DNA from: Budorcas taxicolor
Lineage: Eukaryota > Chordata > Mammalia > Artiodactyla > Bovidae
Assembly (NCBI RefSeq): GCF_023091745.1
Contig: NC_068925.1
Coordinates: 496,001 to 560,000 of the forward strand
Direction: 5' to 3'
Length of the DNA stretch: 64,000 nt
Of the stretch, positions 59,850 through 64,000 are shown piece by piece (position 1 is the first letter of the stretch; every line of letters starts with the position of its first letter). Both the position numbers and the translations under genes were made by a program. Under the pieces are notes generated by a model, which was not told the origin of the DNA, searched no databases, and saw nothing but the letters and a program-made list of their open reading frames with translations.

Positions 59850-61878
59850 CGGGGCTCCTCTGGATGTGGGCGGGACCCTCGTGATTCCTCTCGAGTGGAG
59901 ACGGGTATGTCGGGGAACTTCTTGATTTGCACCAAGGGTGTGAAGGACCCTTTCGAAGTTCCAGACGTGAGGTGTGATCAGCCTCGAGACGCCTCAGCAG
60001 AAATGGGCCTCATCTCGCCTGGAGGGGAGAACCTCCTGGATTTTCTCGAGTTGCGGCAGGTCTTCTCGAGTTACGACGGGGACCTCAGGGACCCGATCTG
60101 GTGGCCTCAGGAAAGGCCAGTCCCCATGCGAGTTGCTAGGGGACCTCTCGGGATTCCTCTCCCGTCCATGCCGGGGCCTCAGTCCTTGTGTGGAGTCGGG
60201 GCCGGAACCTGAGGATTCCTCTCCAGTGTTGCCATGGATCTTGGGGTGCATCTGAGTCTCCCCAGGGGAGTCAGGCCTCGTCTCGAGTGGGGTCATGCAC
60301 GTGCGCTTTCCTCCCGAGCTGCAGCAGTAGTGTCACGCTTCCTGTCACGTGGATCAAGGGATCTGTGGCTTTCCCTCGAGGCTGTCCCTCGAGGCTTTCC
60401 CACGAGGCTTTCCCTCAGGGCTGTGCCACGTGCCACCTTGTTGTGATTCGATCCTCGGCGTGAAAGACGAGCCAGTGAAGGGAAAAGAGGTTCCTCTGGA
60501 ATGGACTGAGACATCTGGGGGACTCTTGGAATGGTGGCACGACCCTGGAGTTCCTCTCGCCGTTCCTGTTGAGAGGGCCTCCTCTTGAGATGCGACGGGA
60601 AGGCCGGGAACTCTTTCCCGACGAAGCAGGGAAAGGATCCCTCATCTCGAGCTACGAGGCGGAAACGGGGCTCCTCTGGATGTGGGCGGGACCCTCGTGA
60701 TTCCTCTCGAGTGGAGACGGCTAGGTCGGGGAACTTCTTGATTTGCACCAAGGGTGTGAAGGACCCTTTCGAAGTTCCAGAGGTGAGGTGTGATCAGCCT
60801 CGAGACACATCAGCGGAAATGGGCCTCATCTCGCCTGGAGGGGAGAACCTCCTGGATTTTCTCGAGTTGCGGCAGGTCTTCTCGAGTTACGACGGGGACC
60901 TCAGGGACCCGCTCTGGTGGCCTCAGGAAAGGACAGTCCCCATGCGAGTTGCTAGGGGACCTCTCGGGATTCCTCTCCCGTCCATGCCGGGGCCTCAGTC
61001 CTTGTGTGGAGTCGGGGCCGGAACCTGAGGATTTCTCTCCAGTGTTGCCATGGATCTTGGGGTTCTTCTGAATCTTCCCAGGGGAGTCAGGCCTCGTCTC
61101 GAATGGGGGCATGCACGTGCGCTTTCCTCCCGAGCTGCAGCAGTAGTGTCACGCTTCCTGTCACGTGGATCAAGGGATCTGTGGCTTTCCCTCGAGGCTG
61201 TCCCTCGAGGCTTTCCCACGAGGCTTTCCCACAGGGCTGTGCCACGTGCCACCTTTGTGTGAGTCGATCCTCGGCGTGAAAGACGAGCCGGTGAAGGGAA
61301 AAGAGGTTCCTCTGGAATGGACTGAGACATCTGGGGGACTCTTGGAATGGTGGCACGACCCTGGAGTTCCTCTCGCCGTTCCTGTTGAGAGGGCCTCCTC
61401 TTGAGATGCGACGGGAACGCCGGGAACTCTTTCCCGACGAAGCAGGGAAAGGATCCCTCATCTCGAGCTACGAGGCGGAAACGGGGCTGCTCTGGATGTG
61501 GGCGGTACCCTCGTGATTCCTCTCGAGTGGAGACGGCTAGGTCGGGGAACTTCTTGATTTGCACCAAGGGTGTGAAGGACCTTTCGAAGTTCCAGAGGTG
61601 AGGTGTGATCAGCCTCGAGACGCCTCAGCGGAAATGGGCCTCATCTCGCCTGGAGGGGAGAACCTCCTGGATTTTCTCGAGTTGCGGCAGGTCTTCTCGA
61701 GTTACGACGGGGACCTCAGGGACCCGCTCTGGTGGCCTCAGGAAAGGCCAGTCCCCATGCGAGTTGCTAGGGGACCTCTCGGGATTCCTCTCCCGTCCAT
61801 GCCGGGGCCTCAGTCCTTGTGTGGAGTCGGGGCCGGAACCTGAGGATTCCTCTGCAGTGTTGCCATGGATCTTGGGGT
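59850..61878. repeat. Duplicated block, copy 2 (4-monomer step, 3262 bp)
   Basis: This is the partner of 56588-58616. Private changes are GAGCCAGTG at about 60474, GGACAGTCCC at about 60932, CGAATGGGGG at about 61101 and GGGCTGCTCTGG at about 61486. It ends at 61879, where the sequence passes into the 2447-bp duplication. Confidence 0.8.
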
Positions 61879-62412
61879 GCTTCTGAGTCTCCCCAGGGGA
61901 GTCAGGCCTCGTCTCGAGTGGGGGCATGCACGTGCGCTTTCCTCCCGAGCTGCAGCAGTAGTGTCACGCTTCCTGTCACGTGGATCAAGGGATCTGTGGC
62001 TTTCCCTCGAGGCTGTCCCTCGAGGCTTTCCCACGAGGCTTTCCCACAGGGCTGTGCCACGTGCCACCTTGGTGTGCGTCGATCCTCGGCGTGAAAGACG
62101 AGCCGGTGAAGGGAAAAGAGGTTCCTCTGGAATGGACTGAGACATCTGGGGGACTCTTGGAATGGTGGCACGACCCTGGAGTTCCTCTCGCCGTTCCTGT
62201 TGAGAGGGCCTCCTCTTGAGGTGCGACGGGAAGGCCGGGAACTCTTTCCCGACGAAGCAGGGAAAGGATCCCCCATCTCGAGCTACGAGGCGGAAACGGG
62301 GCTCCTCTGGATGTGGGCGGGACCCTCGTGATTCCTCTCGAGTGGAGACGGGTATGTCGGGGAACTTCTTGATTTGCACCAAGGGTGTGAAGGACCCTTT
62401 CGAAGTTCCAGA
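61855..62412. repeat. Short duplicated block (3-monomer step, 2447 bp) of 59408-59965
   Basis: This 558-bp stretch matches 59408-59965. It is bounded by the CTGCAGTG/CTCCAGTG difference on the left (61854/59407) and AGAGGTGAGG/AGACGTGAGG on the right (62413/59966). Shared variants are TGTGCGTCG and GATCCCCCATC. Confidence 0.75.
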
Positions 62413-63847
62413 GGTGAGGTGTGATCAGCCTCGAGACGCCTCAGCGGAAATGGGCCTCATCTCGCCTGGAGGGGAGAACCTCCTGGATTTTCTCGAGTTG
62501 CGGCACGTCTTCTCGAGTTACGACGGGGACCTCAGGGACCCGCTCTGATGGCCTCAGGAAAGGCCAGTCCCCATGCGAGTTGCTAGGGGACCTCTCGGGA
62601 TTCCTCTCCCGTCCATGCCGGGGCCTCAGTCCTTGTGTGGAGTCGGGGCCGGAACCTGAGGATTCCTCTCCAGTGTTGCCATGGATCTTGGGGTGCTTCT
62701 GAGTCTCCCCAGGGGAGTCAGGCCTCGTCTCGAGTGGGGGCATGCACGTGCGCTTTCCTCCCGAGCTGCAGCAGTAGTGTAACGCTTCCTGTCACGTGGA
62801 TCAAGGGATCTGTGGCTTTCCCTCGAGGCTGTCCCTCGAGGCTTTCCCACGAGGCTTTCCCACAGGGCTGTGCCACGTGCCACCTTGGTGTGCGTCGATC
62901 CTCGGCGTGAAAGACGAGCCGGTGAAGGGAAAAGAGGTTCCTCTGGAATGGACTGAGACATCTGGGGGACTATTGGAATGGTGGCACGACCCTGGAGTTC
63001 CTCTCGCCGTTCCTGTTGAGAGGGCCTCCTCTTGAGGTGCGACGGGAAGGCCGGGAACTCTTTCCCGACGAAGCAGGGAAAGGATCCCTCATCTCGAGCT
63101 ACGAGGCGGAATCGGGGCTCCTCTGGATGTGGGCGGGACCCTCGTGATTCCTCTCGAGTGGAGACGGCTAGGTCGGGGAACCTCTTGATTTGCACCAAGG
63201 GTGTGAAGGAGCCTTTCGAAGTTCCAGAGGTGAGGTGTGATCAGCCTCGAGACGCCTCAGCGGAAATGGGCCTCATCTCGCCTGGAGGGGAGAACCTCCT
63301 GGATTTCCTCGAGTTGCGGCAGGTCTTCTCGAGTTACGACGGGGTCCTCAGGGACCCGCTCTGGTGGCCTCAGGAAAGGCCAGTCCCCATGCGAGTTGCT
63401 AGGGGACCTCTCGGGATTCCTCTCCCGTCCATGCCGGGGCCTCAGTCCTTGTGTGGAGTCGGGGCCGGAACCTGAGGATTCCTCTCCAGTGTTGCCATGG
63501 ATCTTGGGGTGCTTCTGAGTCTCCCCAGGGGAGTCAGGCCTCGTCTCGAGTGGGGGCATGCACGTGCGCTTTCCTCCCGAGCTGCAGCAGTAGTGTCACG
63601 CTTCCTGTCACGTGGATCAAGGGATCTGTGGCTTTCCCTCGAGGCTGTCCCTCGAGGCTTTCCCACGAGGCTTTCCCACAGGGCTGTGCCACGTGCCACC
63701 TTGGTGTGCGTCGATCCTCGGCGTGAAAGACGAGCCGGTGAAGGGAAAAGAGGTTCCTCTGGAATGGACTGAGACATCTGGGGGACTCTTGGAATGGTGG
63801 CACGACCCTGGAGTTCCTCTCGCCGTTCCTGTTGAGAGGGCCTCCTC

Positions 63848-64000
63848 TTGAGGTGCGACGGGAAGGCCGGGAACTCTTTCCCGACGAAGCAGGGAAAGGA
63901 TCCCTCATCTCGAGCTACGAGGCGGAAACGGGGCTCCTCTGGATGTGGGCGGGACCCTCGTGATTCCTCTCGAGTGGAGACGGGTATGTCGGGGAACTTC
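63848..64000. repeat. Partial monomer at right edge
   Basis: This is the first 153 bp of a further monomer of the GACGGGTATG class. The array clearly continues beyond the window. Confidence 0.9.

Larger units (their letters stand above)
56507..63847. repeat. Array segment 6: overlapping 4- and 3-monomer duplications
   Basis: Nine monomers start at 56507, 57323, 58139, 58954, 59769, 60585, 61401, 62216 and 63032. Two duplications overlap here: 56588-58616 with 59850-61878 (3262 bp), and 59408-59965 with 61855-62412 (2447 bp). The monomers at 58954 and 63032 share GACGGGGTCCTC and GGAATCGGGG across 4078 bp (five monomers). TGTGCGTCGATCC appears in the tails at about 59626, 62073, 62889 and 63705, and nowhere else in the window. 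Confidence 0.8.
1..64000. repeat. Satellite I-type centromeric tandem array (816-bp monomer)
   Basis: A single landmark, the TTGAGRTGCGA motif that I use to phase the monomers, can be placed at 290, 1106, 1922 and onward to 63848. It occurs 79 times, defining 78 complete monomers: 60 of 816 bp, 12 of 815 bp and 6 of 803 bp. All run in the same direction and differ from one another by only a few to roughly twenty bases. The array continues past both window ends, since neither edge reaches a boundary. GC content is about 60%. Internal 31-bp periodicity and monomer length point to the pecoran satellite I family, most like the sheep/goat form; this is recalled family knowledge, not a search result. 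Bovine 1.715 satellite (about 1.4 kb) and cervid satellite I (about 0.8-1 kb) are related alternatives. Nothing else is embedded in the window. Confidence 0.93.

Noticed and set aside
1..64000. Ribosomal DNA or another tandem gene cluster
   Set aside because: The unit is only 816 bp with a 31-bp internal rhythm, and no rRNA, tRNA, snRNA or histone-like sequence is recognisable. Spacer-gene organisation is absent.
1..64000. Embedded transposable elements, retroviral copies or inverted segments
   Set aside because: The landmark spacing never exceeds 816 bp and orientation never changes. No A-tail, target-site duplication or terminal repeat interrupts the array.
1..64000. Bovine 1.715 satellite or telomeric/subtelomeric repeat as the identity
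   Set aside because: The monomer is 816 bp, not about 1.4 kb, and there is no TTAGGG tract. Cervid satellite I remains a less likely alternative, as its length is in the same general range.

Overview
The whole 64 kb window is one uninterrupted tandem satellite DNA array. It holds 78 complete head-to-tail monomers, plus a partial one at each end. The unit length is 816 bp in 60 monomers, 815 bp in 12 and 803 bp in 6, all in one orientation. I see no unique sequence, no transposon, no inversion, no assembly gap and no believable gene. Base composition is about 60% GC. The monomer is rich in CpG (about 50 per 816 bp by hand count) and in the hexamer CTCGAG (8 per reference monomer).

Each 816-bp monomer is built from diverged shorter units. 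Motifs related to CTCTCGAG recur at almost exactly 31-bp steps (for example 1227, 1258, 1289, 1320, 1351, 1382). A 31-bp ancestral unit inside a GC-rich ~0.8-kb monomer is, from general knowledge, the signature of the pecoran (ruminant) centromeric/pericentromeric satellite I family. The length matches what I recall for sheep/goat satellite I (about 816-820 bp), as opposed to about 1.4 kb for the bovine 1.715 satellite. I therefore infer a caprine bovid (sheep or goat) centromere. Family membership is fairly secure; the species is not proven, because no database search was possible.

The array is a patchwork of local, overlapping amplifications with different steps. (1) 1-12,528: loosely ordered monomers, with a 6-monomer duplication (1-1273 = 4897-6169) and hints of a 7-monomer step. 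(2) 12,529-19,870: a 2.07-kb segment repeated at a 4-monomer step of 3263 bp. (3) 19,871-37,792: four copies of a 4-monomer cassette, spaced 5, 6 and 6 monomers apart. (4) 37,793-47,545: three turns of a 4-monomer unit of exactly 3251 bp. (5) 46,930-56,833: a 4.2-kb block repeated at a 7-monomer step of 5698 bp. (6) 56,588-62,412: a 4-monomer step (3262 bp) overlaid by a 3-monomer step (2447 bp). This pattern is what unequal exchange or replication-based amplification plus gene conversion would produce.

There are no genes to work together. Any function would be chromosomal (centromeric or heterochromatic chromatin, satellite RNA). The many short open frames on both strands are by-products of GC-rich repeat sequence. 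I found no previously undescribed gene system. The points worth following are the amplification history, a precise 13-bp slippage site, two CENP-B-box-like half sites and three CACGTG palindromes per monomer.
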